From Candidatus Hydrogenedentota bacterium (GTDB lineage: Bacteria; Hydrogenedentota; Hydrogenedentia; Hydrogenedentales; CAILVY01), in NCBI GenBank assembly GCA_903837785.1, contig CAILVY010000106.1, positions 1 through 42,812 of the forward strand: DNA of 42,812 nucleotides, read 5' to 3'. Made by a program: the position numbers and the translations under genes. Of the stretch, positions 27,959-36,823 are shown piece by piece. Under the pieces are notes generated by a model, which ran no database searches, was not told the DNA's origin, and saw only the letters and a list, made by a program, of their open reading frames with translations. Position 1 is the stretch's first letter. Every line of letters begins with the position of its first letter.

Positions 27959-28087
27959 TCAATTCGTTTCCTGGAAGATGAACTCGATGACCTGCTTCTG
28001 CAGCTCAATGAGGAAATCCTTCCAGACCTGCAGATTCGACGTCTGCGAAAGTTGCGGCCGCTTCGTGATCGGCTTGTGATGCTTCAT
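27959..28087 (-). CDS. 42-residue protein, paralogue of the downstream small protein
   Basis: A very short gene whose product begins MKHHKPITKRPQLSQTSNLQ and ends in a hydrophobic/amphipathic stretch (FLIELQKQVIEFIF) without the Thr tail. The shared ITK-x-P-x3-Q-x-SNLQ block with the next gene makes both more likely to be coding. The ATG at 28087 has AGGAG about 11 bases upstream. A second ATG at 28096 is in another frame and stops after 29 codons. It is separated by 12 bases from the 69-residue gene. No family is recognised. Possibilities include a structural small protein, an antitoxin-like factor or a peptide precursor; none is shown. Confidence 0.6.
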   Translation of the reverse strand: MKHHKPITKRPQLSQTSNLQVWKDFLIELQKQVIEFIFQETN

Positions 28088-28159
28088 GCTGCATCCCTCT
28101 CCTAAGTCGTTGACTCATCAGCGGGTATCTTGTCCGCGAACGTACATTTCCACCCCCAT

Positions 28160-28189
28160 ATAATTACCACGGCCCGACGCAGATGTCAA
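28160..28189 (-). promoter_or_regulatory. Candidate promoter for the twin small-protein genes
   Basis: Read on the minus strand: consensus TTGACA (28189-28184), 18 bases, AATTAT (28165-28160) in an A/T-rich stretch. The predicted leader is about 65 bases. The rest of the 28088-28327 gap shows no gene. Confidence 0.6.
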
Positions 28190-28327
28190 CAATTTTTTGC
28201 CTCGTACCCTCCATCCGCCTCCGGGACGACCCCGAAATCCCACGGAGCGCTGCCCTGCAAGAATCCAGTTTTGCGCATTTCCGGCGCGGGCTTCCGGTGG
28301 AGGACAGGCGGCCATAACGGGGTCGGG

Positions 28328-29188
28328 CTACGCCGTCTGCTCGGGAAATACGTAGTGCGTGAATTCCGCCTGCGGTCTGTATCCGATGCGGCGGTAGATG
28401 CCGTTCGATGTCGGATTCGCTGCGTCGGCAAAGAGCATGCAGAAGCGCTTCCCGTCGTCCAGAAGCCGTTGGCTCAAGGCGGCGACACAGGCAGCCGCAT
28501 AGCCCCGGCGCTGGAATTCCGGCGGCGTATACACGCCGCCGACGCAGATGCCGTGCCGCGTGGGCCGGGTTCGCCGCGCCATGGACACGGGCCCACCATC
28601 GTCCCAGAGGAAGTATTCGCCCGTGGCAACCTCGCCCGGGATGCGCTCCTCAAACTGTTGGCGGGTTGCCGACGGTTCATTTATGGCAATTTGAAATGCC
28701 TGTGCCCACGCGATCACCTGGCCCGTGTCCGCTTCTCCGGCGACACGGAAATGCCCCGGCACAGCTGGCGGCGGGGTCACGGTTTCCAGCGTGTACGCCA
28801 GCATGCGAACCTTCACCTGGGACGGCACACCCGTCTGTGCGGACCACGCCTTGGCAAACTGCGCCGCCACGTCCGTGGGTCCTATGACACCCGAAACCGG
28901 CCAGGCATGTTCTCGGAGGTGCTCGGCGAGGACTCCGTAAGCCGCGCGCGCTTCCGGCAGCGTGCTGTGGAGCAACAGCGGCCGGGGCGGCGTCATCACT
29001 CCCGCGCAAAGCATCTCCCCGTCCGCGGACAACGTGCCGAAAAAGGGCGGTGGCGAATCGCTCCCGGGAGTTCGGTGCAAGTAGTGCGCCAAGCCAAGAG
29101 GAAGGCTGTTGATGGCTTCCTGTTGTTCCAGGAATGCCCCCGCACACTCGAGAAACGCCCCCGCATCCGAATAGCACTGCATCTTCAT
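28328..29188 (-). CDS. GNAT-family acetyltransferase
   Basis: 286 residues. The C-terminal GNAT fold has VGGVYTPPEFQRRGYAAACV, which contains the Q/R-x2-G-x-A acetyl-CoA loop, and FADAANPTSNGIYRRIGYRP, the FR47/COG3393 ending. The N-terminal half (about 1-160) is a helper domain of the same group without its own clear motif. The start is the ATG at 29188 with GGGGAGAG upstream; the frame is open to 29356. It lies alone, divergent from the GH43 gene. The substrate is unknown. Confidence 0.85.
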   Translation of the reverse strand: MKMQCYSDAGAFLECAGAFLEQQEAINSLPLGLAHYLHRTPGSDSPPPFFGTLSADGEMLCAGVMTPPRPLLLHSTLPEARAAYGVLAEHLREHAWPVSGVIGPTDVAAQFAKAWSAQTGVPSQVKVRMLAYTLETVTPPPAVPGHFRVAGEADTGQVIAWAQAFQIAINEPSATRQQFEERIPGEVATGEYFLWDDGGPVSMARRTRPTRHGICVGGVYTPPEFQRRGYAAACVAALSQRLLDDGKRFCMLFADAANPTSNGIYRRIGYRPQAEFTHYVFPEQTA

Positions 29189-29267
29189 GTCTTTCTCTCC
29201 CCATGGCCGTTGTGTCTTGCTAGACACCCATCCCATGCGCATTCCTTGGCTGGCGTTGGCCGCATCC

Positions 29268-29287
29268 CCGCCGCTACAATGCGGCGG
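29268..29287 (+). promoter_or_regulatory. Hairpin containing a -10-like loop before the GH43 gene
   Basis: CCGCCGC (29268-29274), TACAAT (29275-29280), GCGGCGG (29281-29287): a perfect 7-bp inverted repeat whose spacer is a good -10 hexamer, 33 bases before the ATG. No -35 box is seen. It may be a promoter with an overlapping operator or chance. Confidence 0.4.
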
Positions 29288-29319
29288 CACAGCGGACGGA
29301 ATCAAACGGAGGCGAACGT

Positions 29320-30240
29320 ATGTCGGGACGGGTACTTTTCCTGGGCGTTGTCGCATTGCTGGGAGGCCTCATGAATTCCTGGACGGCCGCGGCCCAGGAG
29401 GCCGCACCGGCGCTGCCCGCCGTGAAACCCCTCTTTGATTTTCCGGTCCGTGACACGTGCGTTTGCCTGGCGGAAGGAAGCTACTATCTCATCGGCACGA
29501 CCGGCGCGCCCACGTGGTGGAAAACCAACGAGGGGATCCGCCTCTGGCGTTCGAAAGACCTGGCGCAATGGGAGCCGCTCGGCCTCGTGTGGAGCTTTGA
29601 GAAGGACGCAACGTGGCAGAAGATGAGGGACAACAAGCGTGCGATTTGGGCGCCGGAACTGCACTATCTCCACAAGAACTTCTGGATAACGTACTGCATC
29701 AATTGGGAAAGCGGCGGCACGGGCATCCTGAAGAGCACGACGGGAAAGGCCGAAGGTCCCTATGTGGACGTCAAGACAGATGGCCCCCTGACGAATGAAA
29801 TTGACGCCTCGCTCTTTCAGGATGAGGACGGCAAAGTGTACTTCGTTTATCAGGACGGGAAGATCGCCCGGATGAAGGACGACATGACCGGCCTCGCGGA
29901 GACGCCGCGTTTGTTGAAGCCTGCCAACGCGGAGCACGTGGGCTTCGAAGGCGCATTCCTGTTCAAGATGCAGGGCCGTTACTTCCTCTCCTGTGCCGAG
30001 TTCATCGACAATCAGTATCATTGCATGATTGCCGGCGCGGACAAACTGGAGGGGCCCTATGGCGACCGCTATCTCGCTCTCCCGCACGCCGGGCACAACA
30101 TGTTCTTCCGCGACGCGCAAGGCGCGTGGTGGAGCACCTTCTTCGGAAACGACGACCGCGCCCCCTTCAAGGAACGGCCCGCCATCCTGCGGATTGAGCT
30201 GTCCTCCAGCGGAAGGATTGTTCCCATGGCCCCGCGATAG
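29320..30240 (+). CDS. Secreted glycoside hydrolase family 43-like protein
   Basis: 306 residues with a signal peptide ending near AAAQ (about 1-25). The five-bladed beta-propeller pattern of GH43/62-type enzymes is visible: DFPVRDTCVCLAEGSYYLIG (likely catalytic base Asp), LWRSKDLAQWEPLG, IWAPELHYLHKNFWITYC, EIDASLFQDEDGKVYFVYQ (second Asp) and HVGFEGAFLFKMQGRYFLS (likely acid Glu). GGAGG lies 9 bases before the ATG. It probably attacks arabinan, xylan or galactan outside the cytoplasm. Its GH family is confident; its substrate is not. Confidence 0.87.
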   Translation: MSGRVLFLGVVALLGGLMNSWTAAAQEAAPALPAVKPLFDFPVRDTCVCLAEGSYYLIGTTGAPTWWKTNEGIRLWRSKDLAQWEPLGLVWSFEKDATWQKMRDNKRAIWAPELHYLHKNFWITYCINWESGGTGILKSTTGKAEGPYVDVKTDGPLTNEIDASLFQDEDGKVYFVYQDGKIARMKDDMTGLAETPRLLKPANAEHVGFEGAFLFKMQGRYFLSCAEFIDNQYHCMIAGADKLEGPYGDRYLALPHAGHNMFFRDAQGAWWSTFFGNDDRAPFKERPAILRIELSSSGRIVPMAPR

Positions 30241-30260
30241 TGCGGCGACGCCGGCGCGCT

Positions 30261-31385
30261 CTACTCCCGCCAGGGATGGGGTGGGGCGGAATCGAAGGCC
30301 ACATTGTAGGCATGGCCGTCCGTGCTGATGCAGATAGTGCCGTTCGTGGCCGTCGAATAGAGCGCTTCCTCGCAGCCTTCGAGGTCGTTATGCGTGTCCT
30401 TGTTCGACCACACGCGCAACTTGTGCGGAGGCGCGGGCAAAGTCTTCTCCGCGAGCCGTGCCACGGCCTTCTCCGAGGGGTGCCCATGCATCGCATCGTA
30501 GCCCGCGGAAAGGATGGCCACTTCCGGCGATACGGCGTCGAGCCATTTCGCTCCCGAAGAGCCCCGCGTGTTGGCTCCATGATGTGCAACTTTCAGCACT
30601 TCGCAATCGAGCCTGTCCGCCGACTTCGTTGAGGCCAGGACGGCGCGCTCCGTGGAGCCTTCGCCGTCCCCTTCGAGAATGCAGTCAAAGTCCCCGTAAC
30701 TGAGCTTCAGCACGATGCTCCGTGCATTCTTGCTTTCGCCCTCTTTCTCCACGTTGGCCGCCAGGACGACTACGGCCATCTTTCCGAAGCCATCCAAGCC
30801 GGGGGCGGACGCCTGCGCGGAACCCAGCCTGGTCCAGTGATTCCCGCAGTCCTGTTTCACCCACTGCGCCAGCGCGTTAGAATTCAAGTCCCCCGCAGGC
30901 GTCAGGGTCTTGGCCGCGTGTTCGCTTCGTGGGCCGCTGGCCAAGACCCGAGCAACGCGGGAGCCGCCGAGTACGTATGGCAAGAGGTCATAGTGATCCG
31001 TGTCCGGGTGCGAAATGACAAGCGTCTCGATTTGGGGCGCGTCATTCTTCAGTGCCTCGTGAATATAATCCCGCACTGAATGCGCGGCCTGCCGGTACGT
31101 GTCCACCGGCGCGCCCTTATAGAAGGTGTTTGAGCCGCAATCCACGAGCAGCACTTTCCCATTGGGCGCCTCGATGAGAATGCAGTCGCCCTGTCCCACG
31201 TCGATGAAGTGCATGCGCAGAGTTTGGGAGCCTTCGAGCGCGGCGGGGCCGATGGCGCCCCGGACGTCCTCCGCGGGATTCTTCAATGCCGGGAAATGAT
31301 GCGTGATGCGCTCCGCGGCGGCGGAGAAGCTGAGGAAGATGGCCAGCCCGATGACAGGATAAGCGCCCCGGTGCGGCAATTTCAT
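30261..31385 (-). CDS. Secreted ComEC/Rec2-like metallo-beta-lactamase-fold protein
   Basis: 374 residues. Residues 1-22 (MKLPHRG to FSAAAER) look like a signal peptide. HFIDVGQGDCILIE, LVDCGSN, ISHPDTDHYDLLPY (HxDxDH metal motif), ILEGDGE and LKVAHHGAN follow the order of the soluble MBL domain related to ComEC. Membrane channel domains are absent, so it is a stand-alone hydrolase, perhaps a nuclease or phosphodiesterase. I chose the ATG at 31385 since AGGAGG is 8 bases away; the ATG at 31391 is too close to it. It ends 20 bases from the convergent GH43 gene. Confidence 0.87.
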   Translation of the reverse strand: MKLPHRGAYPVIGLAIFLSFSAAAERITHHFPALKNPAEDVRGAIGPAALEGSQTLRMHFIDVGQGDCILIEAPNGKVLLVDCGSNTFYKGAPVDTYRQAAHSVRDYIHEALKNDAPQIETLVISHPDTDHYDLLPYVLGGSRVARVLASGPRSEHAAKTLTPAGDLNSNALAQWVKQDCGNHWTRLGSAQASAPGLDGFGKMAVVVLAANVEKEGESKNARSIVLKLSYGDFDCILEGDGEGSTERAVLASTKSADRLDCEVLKVAHHGANTRGSSGAKWLDAVSPEVAILSAGYDAMHGHPSEKAVARLAEKTLPAPPHKLRVWSNKDTHNDLEGCEEALYSTATNGTICISTDGHAYNVAFDSAPPHPWRE

Positions 31386-31525
31386 GTGCATGCCCTCCTG
31401 TTGCAGAATCCGATAACACCGCATTCCGCTACAGTATAGCGACACAGATTTTCACATGCAATCGCGGCAGTTTGAGTCCCTGTTCTTGCGTGTGTCACGG
31501 TGTTCTCGGAAGGCGCGGCGCGCAC

Positions 31526-31563
31526 TGATCATGGATTCTTCCTCTCGCAGAAGGCCATGATCA
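31526..31563. repeat. Perfect 9-bp inverted repeat in the gap after acr3
   Basis: TGATCATGG (31526-31534) and CCATGATCA (31555-31563) with an inner TTCT/AGAA pairing. A second repeat, CTGAAC/GTTCAG, is at 31571-31590. Neither has a T-run. The whole 31386-31614 gap, between the arsenic island and the MBL gene, shows no gene. These may be transcript ends or remnants of the island border. Confidence 0.45.
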
Positions 31564-31614
31564 AGCCCGTCTGAACCCGGAAGAGTTCAGCGAGTTATCG
31601 GGGAACGCTTGACA

Positions 31615-32694
31615 TCAGGAACAGCCGGAGGCAACGGCGATTTCCGGTCCGCCCCCGAAGTATCGTCGCTGCAGATACAACGCAACATTTACGAGCCCGA
31701 TTAGCACCGGAACCTCAACCAGCGGGCCAATGACCGCGGCAAACGCGACGCCCGAGTTGATGCCGAAGACCGCCACGGCCACTGCGATGGCCAATTCGAA
31801 ATTGTTGCTGGCCGCCGTGAAAGACAGCGTGGCACTCTGCGCATAGGTTGCGCCTATCTTCTTGCTCATGAGGAAACTGGCCAGGAACATCATGACGAAA
31901 TAGATCAGCAGCGGGATGGCTATCCGGATGACGTCCATCGGGATTTGAACAATCAGATTGCCCTTAAGGCTGAACATCACGACGATCGTGAACAGCAGGG
32001 CGATCAGGGTGATGGGGCTGATCTTCGGGATGAATCTTCCGTGGTACCACTCCTTGCCCTTGGCCTTGACGAGGACGAGGCGCGTCAGCATGCCGGCGAG
32101 GAAGGGAATGCCGAGATAAATGAACACGCTCTTCGCAATCTGGTTGATGCTGACGTTGACGACACTGCCCTGCAATCCGAAGTGCGGCGGCAGCACAGTA
32201 ACGAAGAACCACGCAAAGACGCTGTAGAAGAGCACCTGGAACACGCTGTTGAAGGCAACCAGCCCGGCGCAGTATTCCGTATCGCCTTTGGCAAGGTCGT
32301 TCCAGACGATAACCATGGCAATGCAGCGCGCGAGGCCGATCATGATGAGGCCAACCATGTATTCCGGCTTGTCGCGCAGGAAGAGGATGGCCAGCGCAAA
32401 CATGAGGATCGGGCCGATTACCCAGTTTTGCACGAGGCTCAACCCCAGCACGCGATAATTGCGGAACACGTCGCCAAGCTCCTCGTACTTGACCTTCGCC
32501 AGGGGCGGATACATCATGAGAATGAGGCCGATAGCAATCGGGATGTTCGTCGTCCCGACTTGGAACCGATTGATGAAGGTTTCGACACCGGGGATAAGAT
32601 AACCGGCACCGACGCCAACGGCCATTCCCAGGAAGATCCAGAGCGTCAGAAACCTATCCAAAAATGAGAGTCTTCTCAGAACGCCGCTATCCAT
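31615..32694 (-). CDS. acr3: ACR3-type arsenite efflux permease
   Basis: 359 residues with about ten hydrophobic helices. ACR3 exports arsenite driven by proton-motive force. [19 protein letters not shown] holds the essential Cys124 in helix 4. [20 protein letters not shown] and [18 protein letters not shown] (conserved Glu) are further signatures. It is the last gene of operon A, 21 bases after arsM. It ends GCS. Confidence 0.95.
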   Translation of the reverse strand: MDSGVLRRLSFLDRFLTLWIFLGMAVGVGAGYLIPGVETFINRFQVGTTNIPIAIGLILMMYPPLAKVKYEELGDVFRNYRVLGLSLVQNWVIGPILMFALAILFLRDKPEYMVGLIMIGLARCIAMVIVWNDLAKGDTEYCAGLVAFNSVFQVLFYSVFAWFFVTVLPPHFGLQGSVVNVSINQIAKSVFIYLGIPFLAGMLTRLVLVKAKGKEWYHGRFIPKISPITLIALLFTIVVMFSLKGNLIVQIPMDVIRIAIPLLIYFVMMFLASFLMSKKIGATYAQSATLSFTAASNNFELAIAVAVAVFGINSGVAFAAVIGPLVEVPVLIGLVNVALYLQRRYFGGGPEIAVASGCS

Positions 32695-32715
32695 ACAATC
32701 AGATTCCTTTCAATC

Positions 32716-33564
32716 TCACGCTAATGGTTTCTTTGCGATCACATACAGGCTTATGACGAAGTCGCTCATCTTCGCGCCCGGTGGGAGATTCTCCAGTACT
32801 TTCTTGAACAGAGGGTCTTTCCAGTCTGTCAGCGCTTCGACATACCCCTGCTTTTCCGTCAGTGTTATGTTATCGAGACCGGCCTCTCGTGCCATCCGTT
32901 CCGTTTCCTCTACCAGGACCGCCCCTGCGATACATCCCACGAGTGCTTCGACCATCTCCGCGACATTTGGCGGAATGGGCTGAAGCAGCGCCAAGTCGGA
33001 AACAGCCACCCGTCCCCCGGGCTTGAGCACCCGAAACATCTCGCGCCACACTTGCGGCTTATCTGGCGACAGGTTGATGACGCAATTCGAGATGATGACA
33101 TCGACACTGCTATCCGCCAGCGGCAGATGCTCGATCTCGCCCAACCGGAACTCAACGTTATCTAAGCCGGATTTCTCCTTGAACGTCATGGCGTTTTTTC
33201 GGGCCTTGGCAAGCATGTCGGCCGTCATATCCACACCGATGGCTTTTCCGGTGGGGCCGACCTTTCGCGCCGCAATGAATACGTCAAAACCACCACCACT
33301 GCCCAAGTCGAGAACGACCTCGCCAGGCTGCAGTTCCGCTATCGCCGTTGGGTTGCCGCAGGAGAGTCCCATATTGGCGCCATCTGGCAACGCGGCAAGC
33401 TCTGCTTCGTCATATCCCACCGCGGTCGCCACTGCCTCAGCGTTGCCACCGCCGCAGCAAGATTTCGCGGGGCCGCAACAGGAACCGCCCTGGCGCGCAA
33501 TTGCGCCGTAGCCTTCTCGCACTTTCTGTCGCACTGCTTCCGGATTTGTTGTTTCCGATGTCAT
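32716..33564 (-). CDS. arsM: Arsenite S-adenosylmethionine methyltransferase
   Basis: 282 residues. It methylates As(III) to mono-, di- and trimethyl forms. The three conserved Cys are Cys69 (GLSCGNP), Cys161 (SNCVINLSPDK) and Cys211 (VGCIAGA). LDLGSGGGFDVFIAARKVG is the SAM motif and VLKPGGRVAVSD is motif IV. An extra N-terminal pair of CysCys (29-30 and 36-37 in a GGSCCGPAKSCCGGG stretch) may bind or sense As(III), as in many bacterial ArsM. The start overlaps the stop of the ABC ATPase gene by 4 bases. Confidence 0.95.
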   Translation of the reverse strand: MTSETTNPEAVRQKVREGYGAIARQGGSCCGPAKSCCGGGNAEAVATAVGYDEAELAALPDGANMGLSCGNPTAIAELQPGEVVLDLGSGGGFDVFIAARKVGPTGKAIGVDMTADMLAKARKNAMTFKEKSGLDNVEFRLGEIEHLPLADSSVDVIISNCVINLSPDKPQVWREMFRVLKPGGRVAVSDLALLQPIPPNVAEMVEALVGCIAGAVLVEETERMAREAGLDNITLTEKQGYVEALTDWKDPLFKKVLENLPPGAKMSDFVISLYVIAKKPLA

Positions 33565-34274
33565 ACTGCATCTCCTTTCGGAAGGTCTGTCTTCTGCGAG
33601 GTGGCCTTGTGACCGTTCACAATCGATCCATCTACCAGCCGTAGTGTTCTTTGCGCCGTTTCCGCCGCCCGCATGTCATGGGTCACCATGACTATCGTAC
33701 GCCCCTCTTTGTTGACCTCTTGCAGGAAGCCCAATATCGCCAGAGAGGTCTCGGGGTCGAGGTTGCCTGTGAGTTCATCCGCGAGAATGATCGGCGGGTC
33801 GTTGGCCAGCATACGCGCCAGTGCAACACGCTGTTGCTGTCCCACGCTGAGTTCGGACGGCTTGTGGTCCAAGCGGTCGCCAAGCCCGATCCGTTCCAGG
33901 AGAGCGACGGCGCGCTGCTTTTGCTCAGCATCGCTCAAACGCGCCAGGAAGAGAGGGATTTGAACGTTTTCAAGGGCCGTCAGATAAGGGACCAGATTGA
34001 ACGTCTGAAAGACGAACCCTATCTTCTCCCTGCGAACAGCCGCCCGGCGCTCAGGCGACAAGTCGTACAGCGATTGTCCGTCAATCAGGACGGTGCCGGA
34101 GGCTGGCGAGAGCATTCCGCCTAACATGAGCAGGAAGGTACTCTTCCCGCTGCCACTGGGGCCGACGATAGAGACGAAATCACCGCGGTCAATCTCCAGG
34201 CTCACATTATCGAGCGCCTTTATGGTCTTGCCACGGTGGGCATAGGCCTTGGTCACGGATTGCATGACAAGCAT
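33561..34274 (-). CDS. LolD/MacB-type ABC transporter ATPase
   Basis: 237 residues. Walker A is GPSGSGKS (38-45), then FVFQTFNLVPYLTALENV (Q-loop), ELSVGQQQRVALARM (signature, with LSVGQ instead of LSGGQ) and IILADELTGNLD (Walker B and catalytic Glu). The H-loop is in VMVTHD. The start ATG at 34274 lies 4 bases after the permease stop, and the ATG at 34265 is an alternative. It pairs with the FtsX-like permease directly upstream. This is not the soluble ArsA ATPase of classic ars operons. Confidence 0.92.
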   Translation of the reverse strand: MLVMQSVTKAYAHRGKTIKALDNVSLEIDRGDFVSIVGPSGSGKSTFLLMLGGMLSPASGTVLIDGQSLYDLSPERRAAVRREKIGFVFQTFNLVPYLTALENVQIPLFLARLSDAEQKQRAVALLERIGLGDRLDHKPSELSVGQQQRVALARMLANDPPIILADELTGNLDPETSLAILGFLQEVNKEGRTIVMVTHDMRAAETAQRTLRLVDGSIVNGHKATSQKTDLPKGDAV

Positions 34275-34278
34275 TGGA

Positions 34279-35499
34279 TCATATCTCCTGCAGAGCGGTG
34301 CTGGGGTCGAGCCGCGCCGCGCGGCGCGCTGGGAAGAAACTCGCCACCAAGGAAATGCCCGTCGCGACACCCAAAGCCCACAACACCAAGCTTGACATCG
34401 GCAACACAGGAACGCCCGCAATCCGAGGTCCCAGGGTGACGGCTATCACGGTGCCGACCGCATAACCGGCGACGCCGCCGCCCAACCCGAGCAGCAGCGC
34501 CTTGAGCATGAACATTCTGAGCACGATGGAGGAACTTGCGCCGAGGGCCATCAGCGTCCCGATCTCCTTGCGGCGTTCAAAGACGTTCGCGTACATGTAA
34601 TTGGCGATGCTGGCTCCGCCAACCAACACGATAATGGCCAAGAACAGGGATGACAAGCGCGCCATCATCTGATTGGTTCGGATCTGAGTGTCAACGATCT
34701 GCGTGATCGTAACCACCTTTGCTTCCGGGAGCAGCGTGTTGATCTTCTGAACAAGCCCTTTGGAGATCTGGTTGCAGCAGCCGACGATCTCTATGGCATT
34801 CAGAACAGGACCTTTCTTGGCCAATTCTTGAACCGTGTGCAAGTGCGCGAACGCGCGCGAATCGTCTACCGTTCCCGTCGGGGGTAGAACTGCGGAGACC
34901 TTGAACGGTTTCCCCAGCAAGTCAAGGGTATCGCCTTCTTTGGTTCCAAAGGACGCGGCGACATCCGCTCCCAACAGGACGTCATCGCCCGCGAGCGTGT
35001 CTATGACCCGCTTTCGCACCAGGGTTTCCTTGGTCGGAGCAGCGGGGGCCAGACCCGGCGTTTTCACCGTGCCGCATCCTTGCGGACGCGCGAAGATACC
35101 GGCACCTTGCCACGCGGCCTTGGCCTGGAATTCGTTTTTGGGAAGAATGCCGGTCAGCGTCAGCTTCTTGCCGTTGGTTTCCACCGGCACGGATAGCTTG
35201 GGAGATAGATTGTCCAGCCCCTGAAGGTCTGAACTTGCCAGGCGCGTGACATACTCTTCCGGGAACTCCTCGCTCTGCATGTCCGCAGTGTAATAATCCT
35301 GAAGTGAGGCGGACTTCGGCAGAATCAGGATGTTGGCCCCCAGCGCATCCAATTCCCTCGCGACGGCTTTCTCGGAGTAGAAGGTTATGTTCTTGATGGC
35401 CACGATCACGCTGATGCCCAGGAGAATCGCCACGAAGCTGGTAGCCAACTGGTTTTTGCGCTCAAAGATCTCGCGCCAAACAAAGGTTCTGAGTTTCAT
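34279..35499 (-). CDS. FtsX/MacB-type ABC permease
   Basis: 406 residues. The N-terminal helix (about 17-35) is followed by a large extracytoplasmic MacB-like domain (about 40-280) and three C-terminal helices with ERRKEIGTLMALGAS and FFPARRAARLDPSTALQEI, the FtsX hallmark. The outer domain carries Cys142 (PQGCGT) and a Cys241-Cys242 pair (VGCCNQ), unusual and suggestive of metalloid or thiol contact. The start is the ATG at 35499 with AGGAG 10 bases upstream. No HlyD adaptor or TolC is present here, so mechanotransmission or lipoprotein release is as likely as efflux. Confidence 0.9.
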   Translation of the reverse strand: MKLRTFVWREIFERKNQLATSFVAILLGISVIVAIKNITFYSEKAVARELDALGANILILPKSASLQDYYTADMQSEEFPEEYVTRLASSDLQGLDNLSPKLSVPVETNGKKLTLTGILPKNEFQAKAAWQGAGIFARPQGCGTVKTPGLAPAAPTKETLVRKRVIDTLAGDDVLLGADVAASFGTKEGDTLDLLGKPFKVSAVLPPTGTVDDSRAFAHLHTVQELAKKGPVLNAIEIVGCCNQISKGLVQKINTLLPEAKVVTITQIVDTQIRTNQMMARLSSLFLAIIVLVGGASIANYMYANVFERRKEIGTLMALGASSSIVLRMFMLKALLLGLGGGVAGYAVGTVIAVTLGPRIAGVPVLPMSSLVLWALGVATGISLVASFFPARRAARLDPSTALQEI

Positions 35500-35515
35500 G
35501 AGACCGGCTCCTCGG

Positions 35516-36373
35516 TTATTTCTTGGGACCACACCCCTTGGGTCCACAACCACCGGCCCCACAACCTCCCGATGAGGCAGCCATCAACGCCGACACGAGC
35601 GCGTCCTTGGTGGTCGCACCACTCACTTTGGAAACCAGCGCGCCCGGTGGGGCCAAAAAGGCCGTGGTGGCTTCAGTCGCCTTCGGATCAATCTTGAGTT
35701 TGGTCAAGAAGCTCTGTTCGGTGTCAGCGGCGGGGTCAGTCTTCACCACTTCGGTAAACTGCGCGAACCGGGTGTCCGCCTTGAACTCGTCTACCCCTTT
35801 CATGGCGACATCGTTGGATGTCGTCGTGGCGTTCTGAACGCAGACGAAAACGAGCTTGCGGTCCTGCAAAGCTTTCATGCACTGCTGTTCCGATTCGCTG
35901 GCGATAGAATCTTGCAGTTGCGGATCTTTGAGCTTTTCCCCAAAATAAGCGCCTGTGATGGCTCCATTGGGTGCAAGGGCCAACACGATGGGCATCGGGG
36001 CTCTGGCCAACTGAAATTTCTCGACCGTGTCTTTTTCCGCCGCGTCGTCGCGTTTGATGAAAGCCAATTCAGCCTTATCGCCGAGTTTTGTTGCGGCGGC
36101 TTCGAGAACGCGCTTAGCCGTCGCGGTTTCCTCGCCATCGTTCACAGAGACAAACAGGAACAAGTGCTTCTTTCCATCCGCGGCTTTCTTCATGGCGGCT
36201 TGCGCGACACTCTCAGACGGTATACTGGCCGGTACGGCCTTTGCCTCGGGAGTGGGCGCAGGGGCACTTGCCGGTACATCCGCCGCTGCTACTGTCCGGT
36301 TCTGTTGTGCAACGAGCATGAAGGCGCATCCCAGCGCCACCAACACAACTACTGCCACTGCTATCTTCTTCAT
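35516..36373 (-). CDS. Exported thioredoxin-fold-like protein with Cys-rich tail
   Basis: 285 residues. It has a hydrophobic N-terminus (MKKIAVAVVVLVALGCAFML) with Cys16 in a near-lipobox, then an Ala/Pro linker. Two related stretches follow, KKHLFLFVSVNDGEETATAKR and RKLVFVCVQNATTTSNDVA, that look like degenerate thioredoxin domains without CxxC. The tail repeats G-C-G units with Cys271, 276 and 281 at exact five-residue spacing, a likely metal(loid) ligand. It lies between arsR and the FtsX permease with GAGGAG before the ATG. It could be the substrate-binding or sensing partner of the ABC transporter. I know no named family. Confidence 0.75.
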   Translation of the reverse strand: MKKIAVAVVVLVALGCAFMLVAQQNRTVAAADVPASAPAPTPEAKAVPASIPSESVAQAAMKKAADGKKHLFLFVSVNDGEETATAKRVLEAAATKLGDKAELAFIKRDDAAEKDTVEKFQLARAPMPIVLALAPNGAITGAYFGEKLKDPQLQDSIASESEQQCMKALQDRKLVFVCVQNATTTSNDVAMKGVDEFKADTRFAQFTEVVKTDPAADTEQSFLTKLKIDPKATEATTAFLAPPGALVSKVSGATTKDALVSALMAASSGGCGAGGCGPKGCGPKK

Positions 36374-36434
36374 CACATTCTCTCCTCGTAATCCATGTTC
36401 AAGGGTTTCAGGACGTGCCCGAAGGACCTGCCCG

Positions 36435-36809
36435 TTAACCACAAAGATTCGGTTTGTAGCGCGTGCACAAAGCCTTGACGTCCTTCTTCATCACGGCCTT
36501 CAAGCGCTTGGCATCTTCAGAGATAACGGGCGACTTGACTAACGCTGTCTGCGCCCATTTCAGCGCGTCTTGAACCAGAACTGACGCCTCTTCGCCCGAC
36601 AGGCGGTAGTAGTGCCATTTCCCATCCTTTCTGCGTTCAACCAGGCCCGCCTGCACAAGAATCGCCATGTGCTTGGAAACCGTCGAGGGGGCCAATCCAA
36701 GCATATCGATAATCTGGCATACGCAGAGTTCGCCGCCCCGCAGAAACATGAGGACCCGCACCCGCGATTCGTCTGCGAGCGCCTTGGTTATGTTGAGGAA
36801 ATCACGCAT
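36435..36809 (-). CDS. arsR: ArsR-family repressor of operon A
   Basis: 124 residues with a winged helix-turn-helix (STVSKHMAILVQAGLVERRKDG). Cys29 and Cys31 in ELCVCQ match the classical ArsR As(III) site; Cys near the end (ALCTRYKPNLCG) may add ligands. The ATG at 36809 has GAGGT 8 bases upstream. It is the first gene of operon A behind a near-consensus promoter and is expected to repress its own operon until As(III) binds. Confidence 0.93.
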   Translation of the reverse strand: MRDFLNITKALADESRVRVLMFLRGGELCVCQIIDMLGLAPSTVSKHMAILVQAGLVERRKDGKWHYYRLSGEEASVLVQDALKWAQTALVKSPVISEDAKRLKAVMKKDVKALCTRYKPNLCG

Positions 36810-36823
36810 TGTCAATACCTCAG

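Noticed and set aside
27089..28105. Plus-strand open frame of 338 codons across the end of the kinase gene
   Set aside because: Pro/Arg-rich out-of-frame translation overlapping the kinase, the terminator and both small genes.
28118..28315. Minus-strand 65-codon open frame upstream of the twin small genes
   Set aside because: The promoter of the twin genes lies inside it, it lacks the shared motif, and its only ATG past the promoter would give nine codons.
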